Of a stretch of DNA of 31,404 nt, positions 7,526 through 15,206 are shown piece after piece. The position numbers and the translations under genes are program-made. Each line of letters opens with the position of its first letter. Position 1 is the first letter of the stretch. This DNA comes from Phycisphaerae bacterium (GTDB lineage: Bacteria; Planctomycetota; Phycisphaerae; UBA1845; PWPN01), in NCBI GenBank assembly GCA_035384605.1, contig DAOOIV010000063.1:1-31404 (forward strand). The letters are read 5' to 3'. The notes beneath the pieces are model-generated. The model saw only the letters and a program-made list of their open reading frames with translations, was not told where the DNA came from and ran no database searches.

Positions 7526-9676
7526 ATGCGATATCGTACAGCGATGGTGATCGTGGCCCTATCGGCCGGGGTCTCCGGCTGCGGCCGGGTGTCGACGACA
7601 CGCACTCCAGCACTCGTCTATCCCCAGACCAGAACCGTTGACGTCGTCGACGACTACCACGGCATCAAAGTCCCCGATCCCTACCGCTGGCTCGAGGACC
7701 TCGATTCGCCCGAGGTCCAGGCTTGGGTCGAGGCCCAGAACCGTGTCACCTTCGCCTACTTGGAGTCGATCCCCGCCAGGACGGCCATTCGCGAACGCCT
7801 TACCCAGCTCCAGGACTACGAGCGCTTCGACGTCCCCACCGTGACCGCAGGTCGCTATTTCTTCCTGCGGAACAGCGGCCTGCAGAACCAGTCGGTGCTC
7901 TACGTGGCCGACGGATTGGACGGCCAACCCCGGGTCCTGCTCGACCCCAATACCCTCTCGCCCGACGGAACCGTCGCCCTGGCCGGCACCGACGTCACCG
8001 CCGACGGCAAGCTTCTGGCCTACGCCATCGCCCGGGCCGGCAGCGATTGGAACGAACTCTACGTCCGCGACGTCCAGACCGGACAGGACCTGCCCGACCA
8101 TATCAACTGGGTGAAGTTCTCCGCAATCTCCTGGACGCACGACGGCAGCGGGTTCTTCTACAGCCGCTACGACGAACCGGATGACAAGAAGCTGCAATCC
8201 AGTAATTACTATCAAAAACTGTATTTTCACCGCTTAGGCACCCCGCAGTCCGATGATCGCCTGGTCTATGACCGCCCCGACCGGAAGGAGTGGATGTTCA
8301 CCGGTCAGGTGACCGACGACGGCCGGTACCTCATCATCTACGTCTCCGAGGGCACCGAGCCCAAAAACCGCGTCTACTACCTCGACCTCAGGCAGGACCG
8401 CGCCGAGGTCGTCCGTTTGCTCGATGAGTTCGACGCCGAGTATGCCTTCATCGACAATGACGGGCCGATCTTCTGGTTCCGGACCGACCTGGACGCCCCT
8501 CGCCGTCGCGTCGTCGCGATCGATATCCGCAACCCCCGGCGGGACCACTGGAAGGAACTCATACCCCAGGCGCCTGAGACCCTCGATTCGGTTAGCGTCG
8601 TGGATGACGTGTTCCTGGCGAGCTACCTGAAGGACGCATGTTCGCAGGTCAAGGTCTTCGACCTCGGCGGCAGGTTCGTACGCGAGGTGACCCTGCCCGG
8701 CATCGGAAACACCTGGGGATTCGACGGCAAACGCACCGACCGCGAAACCTTTTACGGATTCACCGGCTACACGACGCCCGGCACCATCTACCGCTACGTG
8801 GTCAAGACCGGCGAGAGCATCGTCTACAAGAAACCGAAAGTCCGCTTCAATCCCGATGATTACCAGACGCGTCAGGTGTTTTACTCGAGCAAGGACGGCA
8901 CGCGCGTGCCGATGTTCATAACCCACCGCAAAGGACTCAAGCTCGACGGCGACGCCCCCACGCTGCTGTACGGCTACGGCGGTTTTTCGATCCCGAACCT
9001 GCCGCGTTTTGCGATCACCCGCGTGGCGTGGATGGAAATGGGCGGCGTTTACGCCGAAGCCTGCATCCGCGGCGGCGGCGAATACGGCGAGGATTGGCAC
9101 AACGCCGGCCGTCTCAAGAACAAGCAGAAATGCTTCGACGATTTCATCGCCGCGGCCGAGTGGCTGATCGCCAACAACTACACGCGCCCGGCCAGGCTGG
9201 CAATCCACGGCGGCAGTAACGGCGGCCTCCTGGTCGCGGCCTGCATGACCCAGCGGCCGGAGCTTTTCGGTGCCGTGCTGCCCGCCGTCGGCGTCCTCGA
9301 TATGCTTCGCTTCTCCCAGTACACCATCGGATGGGCCTGGACCAGCGAGTACGGCCGTCCCGATGACCCCGAAATGTTCCCCGTGCTCAGGGCGTACAGC
9401 CCCCTCCATAACCTCAAGCCCGGCACGCATTATCCCGCCACCTTGCTTACCACCGCCGATCACGACGACCGTGTCGTGCCGTCGCACAGCTTCAAGTTTG
9501 CCGCTGCCCTCCAGGCGGCACAGGCCGGCCCCGCCCCCGTTCTGATCCGCATCGAAACCCGTGCCGGCCACGGCGCCGGGAAGCCGACCAGCAAACGCAT
9601 TGAAGAGGCCGCCGACCAGTTGGCCTTCCTGGTTCGCGTTCTCGACATGAGGTTGCCGCCGAAGCGCCCCGGGTGA
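7526..9676 (+). CDS. Lipoprotein prolyl oligopeptidase (family S9A)
   Basis: A 716-residue serine peptidase of the prolyl oligopeptidase family, which cleaves short peptides after proline. The N-terminus has a signal peptide ending in a lipobox with Cys19 (VSGC), so the enzyme is probably lipid-anchored outside the cytoplasm. The family start YPQTRTVDVVDDYHGIKVPDPYRWLED follows, then a beta-propeller region to about residue 420 and an alpha/beta-hydrolase domain. The triad is visible: Ser564 in GGSNGG, an Asp within ADHDDRV at 644-649, and His682 in RAGHGAG. The length matches the family. AGGAGG at 7511-7516 fixes the start. It is monocistronic and divergent from the cas operon, with no link to it. 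A role in peptide scavenging is likely. Confidence 0.95.
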   Translation: MRYRTAMVIVALSAGVSGCGRVSTTRTPALVYPQTRTVDVVDDYHGIKVPDPYRWLEDLDSPEVQAWVEAQNRVTFAYLESIPARTAIRERLTQLQDYERFDVPTVTAGRYFFLRNSGLQNQSVLYVADGLDGQPRVLLDPNTLSPDGTVALAGTDVTADGKLLAYAIARAGSDWNELYVRDVQTGQDLPDHINWVKFSAISWTHDGSGFFYSRYDEPDDKKLQSSNYYQKLYFHRLGTPQSDDRLVYDRPDRKEWMFTGQVTDDGRYLIIYVSEGTEPKNRVYYLDLRQDRAEVVRLLDEFDAEYAFIDNDGPIFWFRTDLDAPRRRVVAIDIRNPRRDHWKELIPQAPETLDSVSVVDDVFLASYLKDACSQVKVFDLGGRFVREVTLPGIGNTWGFDGKRTDRETFYGFTGYTTPGTIYRYVVKTGESIVYKKPKVRFNPDDYQTRQVFYSSKDGTRVPMFITHRKGLKLDGDAPTLLYGYGGFSIPNLPRFAITRVAWMEMGGVYAEACIRGGGEYGEDWHNAGRLKNKQKCFDDFIAAAEWLIANNYTRPARLAIHGGSNGGLLVAACMTQRPELFGAVLPAVGVLDMLRFSQYTIGWAWTSEYGRPDDPEMFPVLRAYSPLHNLKPGTHYPATLLTTADHDDRVVPSHSFKFAAALQAAQAGPAPVLIRIETRAGHGAGKPTSKRIEEAADQLAFLVRVLDMRLPPKRPG

Positions 9677-9727
9677 ATCATTCCGGAGTTCATCCCGGCG
9701 CCTCTGCTCCTTGCCGCGCGCAAAAAT

Positions 9728-9819
9728 GAAGAGCCCTGGACTCCGAAAACCAGGTCACTCTACTGCCGGGCATCCCCCAGAATCGGCCCTGCCTGCGAAC
9801 CGGTCGTCCACGGCTCTTC
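9728..9819. repeat. Spaced inverted repeat after the oligopeptidase gene
   Basis: GAAGAGCCCTGG at 9728-9739 pairs with CCACGGCTCTTC at 9808-9819 (11 of 12 positions), with 68 bases between. There is no T run after it, so it is not an intrinsic terminator. The 280-base gap it lies in has no supported gene. Confidence 0.4.
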
Positions 9820-9954
9820 AGTCTTATGTGCGCCTTGAAAGCCGGGTGTGGGACCGGGTTTCTGCCGTTCAACGACGGACGTGAAACCTGTCTCACACTG
9901 TTCCGGAAAGCGTTATGAGATTCCGCCTTTCAGCGTGAGCGCTCCCGCATCCTC

Positions 9955-10848
9955 CTATTGCTGACCAATGGCACCACCTTGGCCACCCCTGGCCCCTTTC
10001 CCTTGTCGCCCTTTGCCTTCGCCAAGGCCCTTGCCGGCTCTCTCCCCCTTTCCCAGGCCGAGCTTGCCGCGGTTCTGTTCCCAGAAGGCTTTCATCTCCG
10101 CGTCGCTGAGCTTCCCGTCCTTGTCGGTATCGGCTTCCGGATGGTTCTCGAGCATCTTAGCCCTCGCCTGCTCGGGAATCGGTCGATCGCCGAACTGCCC
10201 GAGTCGCAGTCCCATCCCCGCCCCCCACGGGGGACCGAACTTCTGACGGAACTTGATCAGCTCGTCTTTGCTCAATTCGCCGTTCCCATCGAGGTCCGCC
10301 TCGGCAAACTGCTCGATGAGACGATCGAGACCCGCCCAGGGTGCCACCGGTGGTCCGCCGGGCCTGCCCCTATGGAACGCGGCGAACTCCTCCGGGCTCA
10401 GTTTGCCGTCCCCGTCAGTGTCGGCTTCAGGCTGCTTCTCGAGGATCTTGGCAGCAACCTCCTCACGGCTCATGCCCCACATAGCCGAACGGCCGGCCTG
10501 AATTTCCTCGTCGCTGAGCGCCCCGTCCCCGTTGGTGTCCCACTCGGGGTGCATCTTAAGCATCTGGGCGGGATCACCCTTGCCCCACGGACCCGGGCCG
10601 GGCCCACGCATCCCCAGCCCCAAGCCGCCCTTACCCGGCCCCCGCTTGGCCTGAAGATAGGCCTCGGCCTCCTCCGCCGTCAGCTTCCCGTCTTTGTTTG
10701 CGTCCGCATCCGGGTGTTTCTCCAGAAGCTTCGACAACTTAGCGGCCTTCGGATCCGCCTTGCCTTGTCCGAAAACCGCAGAAGTCACCAGTAGACAGCC
10801 AACCCCCGCCGCCAATGCCACCATCCATCCGTTCAACCGTAACAGCAT
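9955..10848 (-). CDS. Secreted protein with five EF-hand calcium-binding loops
   Basis: A 297-residue protein. The start at the ATG 10846-10848 is chosen because GGGGAG lies seven bases upstream and the translation opens with a signal peptide (hydrophobic residues 8-24, likely cleavage after VFG near 27). Five canonical 12-residue EF-hand loops of the D-x-D/N-x-D-G type begin at about residues 49, 104, 143, 185 and 240 (for example DANKDGKLTAEE and DTDGDGKLSPEE). They are joined by Gly/Pro-rich linkers, and several are preceded by a repeated E-x-HPEAD phrase, suggesting growth by internal duplication. The C-terminus is Gly/Lys-rich and low in complexity. Such exported EF-hand proteins are common in planctomycetes. 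Calcium binding is well supported; the cellular role is unknown. Confidence 0.88.
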   Translation of the reverse strand: MLLRLNGWMVALAAGVGCLLVTSAVFGQGKADPKAAKLSKLLEKHPDADANKDGKLTAEEAEAYLQAKRGPGKGGLGLGMRGPGPGPWGKGDPAQMLKMHPEWDTNGDGALSDEEIQAGRSAMWGMSREEVAAKILEKQPEADTDGDGKLSPEEFAAFHRGRPGGPPVAPWAGLDRLIEQFAEADLDGNGELSKDELIKFRQKFGPPWGAGMGLRLGQFGDRPIPEQARAKMLENHPEADTDKDGKLSDAEMKAFWEQNRGKLGLGKGERAGKGLGEGKGRQGKGARGGQGGAIGQQ

Positions 10849-11532
10849 GATAAACTCCCCTTTGCGTATGCAGACATTCAGGTATTCTCGAAATCCCGGA
10901 TCCGCGTCGGCCACACGCTGGCGCTTCAAGCAGCCCCCTTACACGGGCCCTAACAGATCCTCCAGCCCGTTGCCGCTTACTGCGTACAACGCATATGGGG
11001 CTCGGCTATTGCCACAGGCTGCCTGGATCTTTTCGTAGCGCGGGACCGCACGTCGACCGACTTGGTGCCTTGCGGCCAGAGAGCGGTGCGGTTTGCGCGG
11101 GTGTTTTCCGGTCACTGTGCGTTTGGGTTGCGCCCCCCAGAAAGGCGGTTCGCCTTTGGGCTGCCCAGTCTGTTGCTAACCAATCTCCCGCGCCTGCCTG
11201 GCCGGCTGCGAGAACCTGCCATGCAAAATGCACAAGTGTGCTACGCCCCTCATACCGACGCCATCGCCACAGCCTGTCAAGAGCTACCCTCGGACTACCT
11301 GGTGGAGCTGCGGGCCCTGCTGCACGCAGCCATGTACCTGCAGCAGCACCGCGACATTCTCTCTCCCCCTTACCAATGGGGAAGCCGGAACGGGTCTCTC
11401 TCTCCCCCTTACCAAGGGGGAGTTGGAGGGGGTGGCATGGAATGTCGATGACCAAAGCCGGCGCGGAAGCTCGAGCCAGGAGCGCTCCTGCCTCAGTCCG
11501 GCTGCAGGCCAAGAGCTGACAACTGGCACGAC
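10849..11532. other. Intergenic region with a palindromic repeat
   Basis: Nearly 700 bases between the EF-hand gene start and the M55 peptidase stop. Frames here are overlapping and compositionally biased, and none has domain evidence. The main feature is the CCCCCTTACCAAGGGGGA-type repeat at 11358-11440. Confidence 0.6.
11358..11440. repeat. Intergenic copies of the C-run/G-run palindrome
   Basis: Two tandem units, each starting TCTCTCCCCCTTACCAA. The first ends in TGGGGAAG. The second continues AGGGGGAG, then TTGGAGGGGGTGG. The first arm and its complement form a short hairpin. It is the same family as the insertion in cas4. Confidence 0.75.
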
Positions 11533-12390
11533 TCAGAAATCCAGCAGCTTCAGGATATCGGTGATCGTTCCTTCCTTAGTTTCCAGCCGTCCCGGGGCAT
11601 CGGGCTTATCGAAGGCCAGCCACTGCTTCTTTGCCTGGATCGGGAGCTTGATGGTATACGGTTTGCAGCGGGGGATGGCCGCGACGGCGCGTTTGGCTCC
11701 CTCATAGAGCGCTTTGCGGGTTTCGGCAAACGGCCGAAGCTCGGCCGCCTCGCGGCTCAGGCCCTTTTTCACGGCGACCGTGACACAGTCATTTCCGAAA
11801 AACTGTCGGGCCTCACGGCAGGTGGCCTCGTCGCCGGTAACCAGAATCGGCGGCACGCCGTAGTGGCCGGCGATGGCCCCGTCCTGGGCCAATTCGCCGG
11901 ACTCGACGCCGTTGTACCAGTAGCGGTTTTCGCTTCGTGACGATTGCGTGTGATTCAGCACTCCGTCCGGCGTGCCCTTCATCGCGTGGTAGCCGAGGAA
12001 GACCAGCCCGTCGAAGGTGTCGTCCAGGCCCGCCAGAGGGCCCGGCCGAGGTGTGCCGGTGATGCACGTTGCCCCCGCCGGCATCAAGTGGGGCAGAATC
12101 GCCCCGTTGCCATGTCCGTCCAGCACCACAATCTCCGACGCCCCGGCATCCCGCAGCCCGCGGACAACCGCCGCGAGGTCGCCCATGAAGTACTCACGGG
12201 CCTGCACGGCCGCCGGCGTGTCTCGCTCCCGCGTCTGGGTGAACGTGTACACTCCGCTGGCCCCTTCCAGATCGGTACAGACGTAGATTTTGGGCCCGGT
12301 TCCACCCTGCCTCGCCCCGGCGCAGCCGACAACGAGTATCAGAACAGACGACAGCACCTGGAGACCCGTCCGTGCTTGCAGGGGAATCAT
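11533..12390 (-). CDS. Lipoprotein M55-family D-aminopeptidase (DppA-like)
   Basis: A 285-residue protein of the zinc peptidase family M55 (DppA type), which releases D-amino acids from small peptides. The start is the ATG at 12388-12390, with AAAGGAGG just upstream. The N-terminus is a lipoprotein signal with Cys23 (LVVGC), which would place the enzyme outside the inner membrane, unlike cytoplasmic DppA. Metal-ligand candidates are visible: Asp40 and Glu42 in CTDLEGASGV, His93 in DGHGNG, His135 in LGYHAMKG and a Glu in NGVESGE near 163-166. The C-terminal third is less conserved but the total length is typical. A role in recycling peptidoglycan-derived or environmental D-peptides is inferred. 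A strong promoter lies at 12474-12501. Confidence 0.88.
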   Translation of the reverse strand: MIPLQARTGLQVLSSVLILVVGCAGARQGGTGPKIYVCTDLEGASGVYTFTQTRERDTPAAVQAREYFMGDLAAVVRGLRDAGASEIVVLDGHGNGAILPHLMPAGATCITGTPRPGPLAGLDDTFDGLVFLGYHAMKGTPDGVLNHTQSSRSENRYWYNGVESGELAQDGAIAGHYGVPPILVTGDEATCREARQFFGNDCVTVAVKKGLSREAAELRPFAETRKALYEGAKRAVAAIPRCKPYTIKLPIQAKKQWLAFDKPDAPGRLETKEGTITDILKLLDF

Positions 12391-12473
12391 AAGCCGCACC
12401 TCCTTTGGATTCTGAGGGCCTTGCAGGGTTTCAGCCACGCGGGCAAGAGCCGGGTAAACGCTCCAGACGGGCG

Positions 12474-12501
12474 AGTATACAATGACACAAGGCGATGCCA
12501 A
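12474..12501 (-). promoter_or_regulatory. Predicted promoter of the M55 peptidase gene
   Basis: On the minus strand: -35 TTGGCA (12496-12501, 5 of 6), a 16-base spacer, and -10 TATACT (12474-12479, 5 of 6). It leaves a leader of about 75 bases before the ATG at 12390. Confidence 0.6.
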
Positions 12502-12509
12502 GCTTCCGA

Positions 12510-12594
12510 TCGGCTTCCGCGGGCAAGCGGGTAAGACGGAGCGGCAGACCGCTCATGCCCTGGACCATACGCTCGGCTTCCGCGGGCAAGCGGG
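12510..12594. repeat. 22-base direct repeat pair
   Basis: Identical 22-base copies at 12510-12531 and 12573-12594, beginning TCGGCTTCCGCGGGCAAG, 63 bases apart. Each contains a small CCGC/GCGG hairpin. They lie between the M55 promoter and the tRNA-Pro promoter. Confidence 0.7.
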
Positions 12595-12617
12595 CAAGGT
12601 TCTCCTGCCCCGGCTGG

Positions 12618-12646
12618 TTTACCTCGCCGCGTAGATATGTTAGACT
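12618..12646 (+). promoter_or_regulatory. Possible tRNA-Pro promoter
   Basis: -35 TTTACC (12618-12623), a 17-base spacer, and -10 TAGACT (12641-12646), each 4 of 6. The start site would be about 90 bases before the tRNA. Support is moderate only. Confidence 0.35.
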
Positions 12647-12740
12647 CCTATCGGTGTATGATGTGGGGTTGCGGTTCGTCCTGGCCTCGCCGAGACCGAG
12701 CCACGGCCCGCGCGACATAGCCCGTTCGCAAGACCATGAC

Positions 12741-12816
12741 CGGGGCGTAGCTCAGCCTGGCCTAGAGCGCTTGACTGGGGGTCAAGAGGTCGCTGGTTCA
12801 AATCCAGTCGCCCCGA
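12741..12816 (+). tRNA. tRNA-Pro (anticodon GGG)
   Basis: A full cloverleaf: acceptor arms CGGGGCG/CGCCCCG, D arm, anticodon stem CTTGA/TCAAG around loop CTGGGGG (anticodon GGG), and T arm with GGTTCAAATCC. The discriminator is A and no CCA is encoded. The 3' half overlaps, in antisense, the last codons of the serine recombinase, which points to an integration site at the tRNA 3' end. Confidence 0.95.
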
Positions 12817-14590
12817 TTCTGTTAGCCCACGACCGTCCGCAAGGGCGATCGTGGGTTTTCCATAGGGGTTGCGCGGCAGCGTTCAGAATCATCTCGCCTC
12901 GCTTCTGCGACGGCCAGACGATGATGCGGTCGACGTAAGTTCCGATCACCTCTCGCGTTCGGTCGTTCCGCATTCCATTCATCGCTGCCTGCAAGCCGGC
13001 CAGTTGTGCCTTTGCCCACTTCCGCATGGCCGCCGCATCCTGGTTACTGCTGGACTGTTGAGCCACTTGAAGTTCCTGCTCCAAGGATTCCTTGCGAAGC
13101 CGCATCTGCGTCAGGCGATCGTTGAGCATGGCCAGATTGGCGGGATCGATGTTCATCGTCAGCGCTGTCACCGTGTCGTTGATCTGCTTGAGTTCGCGGG
13201 CGATGCGTTCGGTATCGGTACCGCCGGTGTCGTTTCGGCCAACCGATTCCACGAACCGCCGAATGGCGGCATCGATACCGTCTTCGTCGGTGGCGATGAT
13301 GTCTGCCAGCTTGCCGAGTACCCATTCCTCGATCTGCTCGGTCCGCAATGTCGAGGGAACCTCGCAGATGGTTTTGCCATGCGAACGTCGGCCGGAGCAG
13401 GTGTAGTAGTTGGTGACGACCGGCGCGCGGCCTTCGATGCGGCCCTTGCGCCTGGGGTCGCCCCAGAACTTGTGGCCGCAGTCGCCGCACTCGAGGACGC
13501 CCGTCAGTAGCCATCGCCGGTTGCGATGCCCGGCCCCGCCCTTGGCCCGGCGACGCTTGGCCACCATCACCTGAACCCTGTCCCAATCTTCGCGGCTGAT
13601 GATAGTGGGCACGGCGTTCGGCACGACGACCCACTCGTCCTTGGGCGTCTTGACGACCTTGGCCTCGCCGATTTGGCGTTCGCGCTTCTGAGCTCGACCG
13701 TTCTCGACGCGATAGAACTTCGCTTCCGTCCGTCGGTTCCAGACGAGATCGCCACGGTACGTCGGGTTCTCCAGGATGGCCTTGACGGTGGTGAAGCCCC
13801 ATACCTCGCGGAGCGGACCGGGGATACCTTTGGCATTCAACTCGGCGGCGATGGATGCGAAGCCGAGGCCATCGAGGCACATACGAAAGATGTCCTTGAC
13901 CACCTGGACGCGCTCGGTATCGCTCAACACCAGCCGCGCCTTGCATTCCTTGCCGGGTTTCAATAGCGATTGCCCCTTCGCATACGTGGCCTGTAGCTTG
14001 CCGTCTTTGTCGTAAACCTCGCGCACCCGGCCCGGGCAGAAGCGGATGCGGAACATGACCGACCCGTCGGGCGCGAGAATTTCTCGATCGTAGCCATACG
14101 GTGCGGCCCGGCCGGGATCGGACTCGGCCATGATGGCGCTGATCTGCCCGCGCAGCGTGTTCTGTGAAAGGCTGATCGAGTACTGGCGGTTCTGGAACTG
14201 CTTCACGGTTCGCAGCACGTCGCCATCGATACCATCGCGGGCGAGGTAGTCTTCGGTGACCGACAGCACCTTTACGTTCGCTTGCCGCAGCAGGTAGCGA
14301 TAGTGCTCCGTCTCGGTCACGTCGCCACGACTGAACCGATCGGAGTTCCAGACGATGACGGCCGCGAAGTCGCCGCGGGCGGCGTCGGCGATCATGCGCT
14401 GAAAGCCCGGGCGCTCGTCGGCGCTGGTGCCGCTGATGGCATCATCCACGTACTCGCGGATGATCTGATAGCCCTGTTCCTCGGCATGCCGGGCGATCTC
14501 GAGCCGCTGGTCACCAATGCTCTGCTCCTGCTTGTCCGTCGAGCGGCGCAGGTACGCGACGGCGGGAATGGTGTCGGTGGTAGCGATCAT
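12782..14590 (-). CDS. Large serine recombinase (integrase)
   Basis: A 602-residue large serine recombinase that would insert and excise the element. The N-terminal resolvase domain starts at about residue 9 with the nucleophile Ser17 in YLRRSTDK, followed by VWNSDRFSRG. The recombinase domain begins near residue 180, with the family phrase NPTYRGDLVWNRR. A zinc ribbon follows (CGDCGH near 370 and a later pair of cysteines around YTCSGRR). A predicted coiled coil lies near 480-520. The start is set by AAAGGA seven bases upstream of the ATG. The last dozen codons (ending GATGFEPATS) read through the tRNA-Pro 3' half in antisense, so the stop codon comes from host DNA. It follows the zinc-ribbon gene by 49 bases. 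Confidence 0.95.
   Translation of the reverse strand: MIATTDTIPAVAYLRRSTDKQEQSIGDQRLEIARHAEEQGYQIIREYVDDAISGTSADERPGFQRMIADAARGDFAAVIVWNSDRFSRGDVTETEHYRYLLRQANVKVLSVTEDYLARDGIDGDVLRTVKQFQNRQYSISLSQNTLRGQISAIMAESDPGRAAPYGYDREILAPDGSVMFRIRFCPGRVREVYDKDGKLQATYAKGQSLLKPGKECKARLVLSDTERVQVVKDIFRMCLDGLGFASIAAELNAKGIPGPLREVWGFTTVKAILENPTYRGDLVWNRRTEAKFYRVENGRAQKRERQIGEAKVVKTPKDEWVVVPNAVPTIISREDWDRVQVMVAKRRRAKGGAGHRNRRWLLTGVLECGDCGHKFWGDPRRKGRIEGRAPVVTNYYTCSGRRSHGKTICEVPSTLRTEQIEEWVLGKLADIIATDEDGIDAAIRRFVESVGRNDTGGTDTERIARELKQINDTVTALTMNIDPANLAMLNDRLTQMRLRKESLEQELQVAQQSSSNQDAAAMRKWAKAQLAGLQAAMNGMRNDRTREVIGTYVDRIIVWPSQKRGEMILNAAAQPLWKTHDRPCGRSWANRIGATGFEPATS
12826..12859 (+). terminator. Possible terminator of tRNA-Pro
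   Basis: CCCACGA pairs with TCGTGGG around an imperfect inner stem, followed by TTTT. It lies just after the tRNA, inside the recombinase coding region on the other strand. Confidence 0.5.
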
Positions 14591-14639
14591 GGCGTTTCCT
14601 TTCGTGTCGGCGGTTCACGGATACCGCCACCATGAGGGC

Positions 14640-14858
14640 TCAATTCGCCGAGAACATCAAGGCGGATTCCCGGCGAAACCGCACCCGCCGCCGGTAGGCC
14701 CGCTGGCGACAGGCCGGGCGGCAGTATTGCGCCTCCGGCCGACTGGCGTACAGGATGTGGCCACATTCCACACATCGGCGACGATAACAGCCACGACTGT
14801 CGCCCAGACGGCGCCAGGTGGCCTCCAGGAGCGTTTGTCGCGTCAGGAATCCGTTCAT
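14640..14858 (-). CDS. Small zinc-ribbon protein
   Basis: A 72-residue basic protein. The ATG at 14856-14858 is preferred over a GTG two codons earlier because GGGAGG ends five bases before it. The centre has CVECGH, then QYCRPACR, followed by QRAYRRR. This two-pair cysteine pattern and its basic tail occur in small proteins often found beside integrases and in phage genomes. It probably binds one zinc ion and perhaps DNA. It sits between the CGTCAC array and the recombinase and may be a recombination directionality factor or a regulator; that is a guess from position only. Confidence 0.75.
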   Translation of the reverse strand: MNGFLTRQTLLEATWRRLGDSRGCYRRRCVECGHILYASRPEAQYCRPACRQRAYRRRVRFRRESALMFSAN

Positions 14859-14975
14859 AGCCACCTCCCGGCGTTACGGCAGAATGCTCACCCTGGTAAA
14901 CAAACTCTCATGGGATTGGGCGCTGTTCCCAAGGCCATCGGCAAGGCTCGATGCCCGGGAGGACCCATGCCGCAG

Positions 14976-15206
14976 GCGTCACGTTTGGCAAACGTGACGC
15001 TCCGTCACATCTCGTAGCGTCACATCGTCACGTTTTACGCTATGCCGAGATGTGACGATCTTCACAAGTCTTGTATTCGCAATGTGTTGAATGCGTCACG
15101 TTTCGTCGTCACGTTGGCACATCTCATCTCAAGGCCACGTCACGTCACGTTTCGCCCCCCTAAGGGGGCGAACGTGGGCGTGACGCGTGACGTTCAGGTT
15201 GTGACG
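14976..15206. repeat. CGTCAC iteron-like array, candidate replication origin
   Basis: Thirteen copies of CGTCAC or its complement GTGACG in about 230 bases, starting at 14977, 14994, 15003, 15018, 15026, 15052, 15094, 15107, 15138, 15143, 15180, 15187 and 15201. Several form larger palindromes: 12-base arms GCGTCACGTTTG/CAAACGTGACGC around one base (14976-15000), CGTCACATCTCG with its complement (15003-15014 and 15046-15057), and a CACGTT/AACGTG hairpin with C7/G5 inner stem near 15143-15176. The array lies just after the RepA-like ATPase gene and is the only long non-coding stretch in the element. An origin or a binding array for an element protein is the natural reading. Confidence 0.75.

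Noticed and set aside
8234..9571. Long 445-codon minus-strand open frame
   Set aside because: It lies wholly opposite the prolyl oligopeptidase gene, has Val/Gly/Asp-rich antisense composition and no domain; it is a GC-rich shadow.
9728..9819. Terminator for the oligopeptidase gene
   Set aside because: The arms are 68 bases apart and no T run follows.
14976..15206. CRISPR array
   Set aside because: The repeated unit is six bases, in both orientations and at irregular spacing, unlike a repeat-spacer array. The true array should lie beyond the left edge after cas2.
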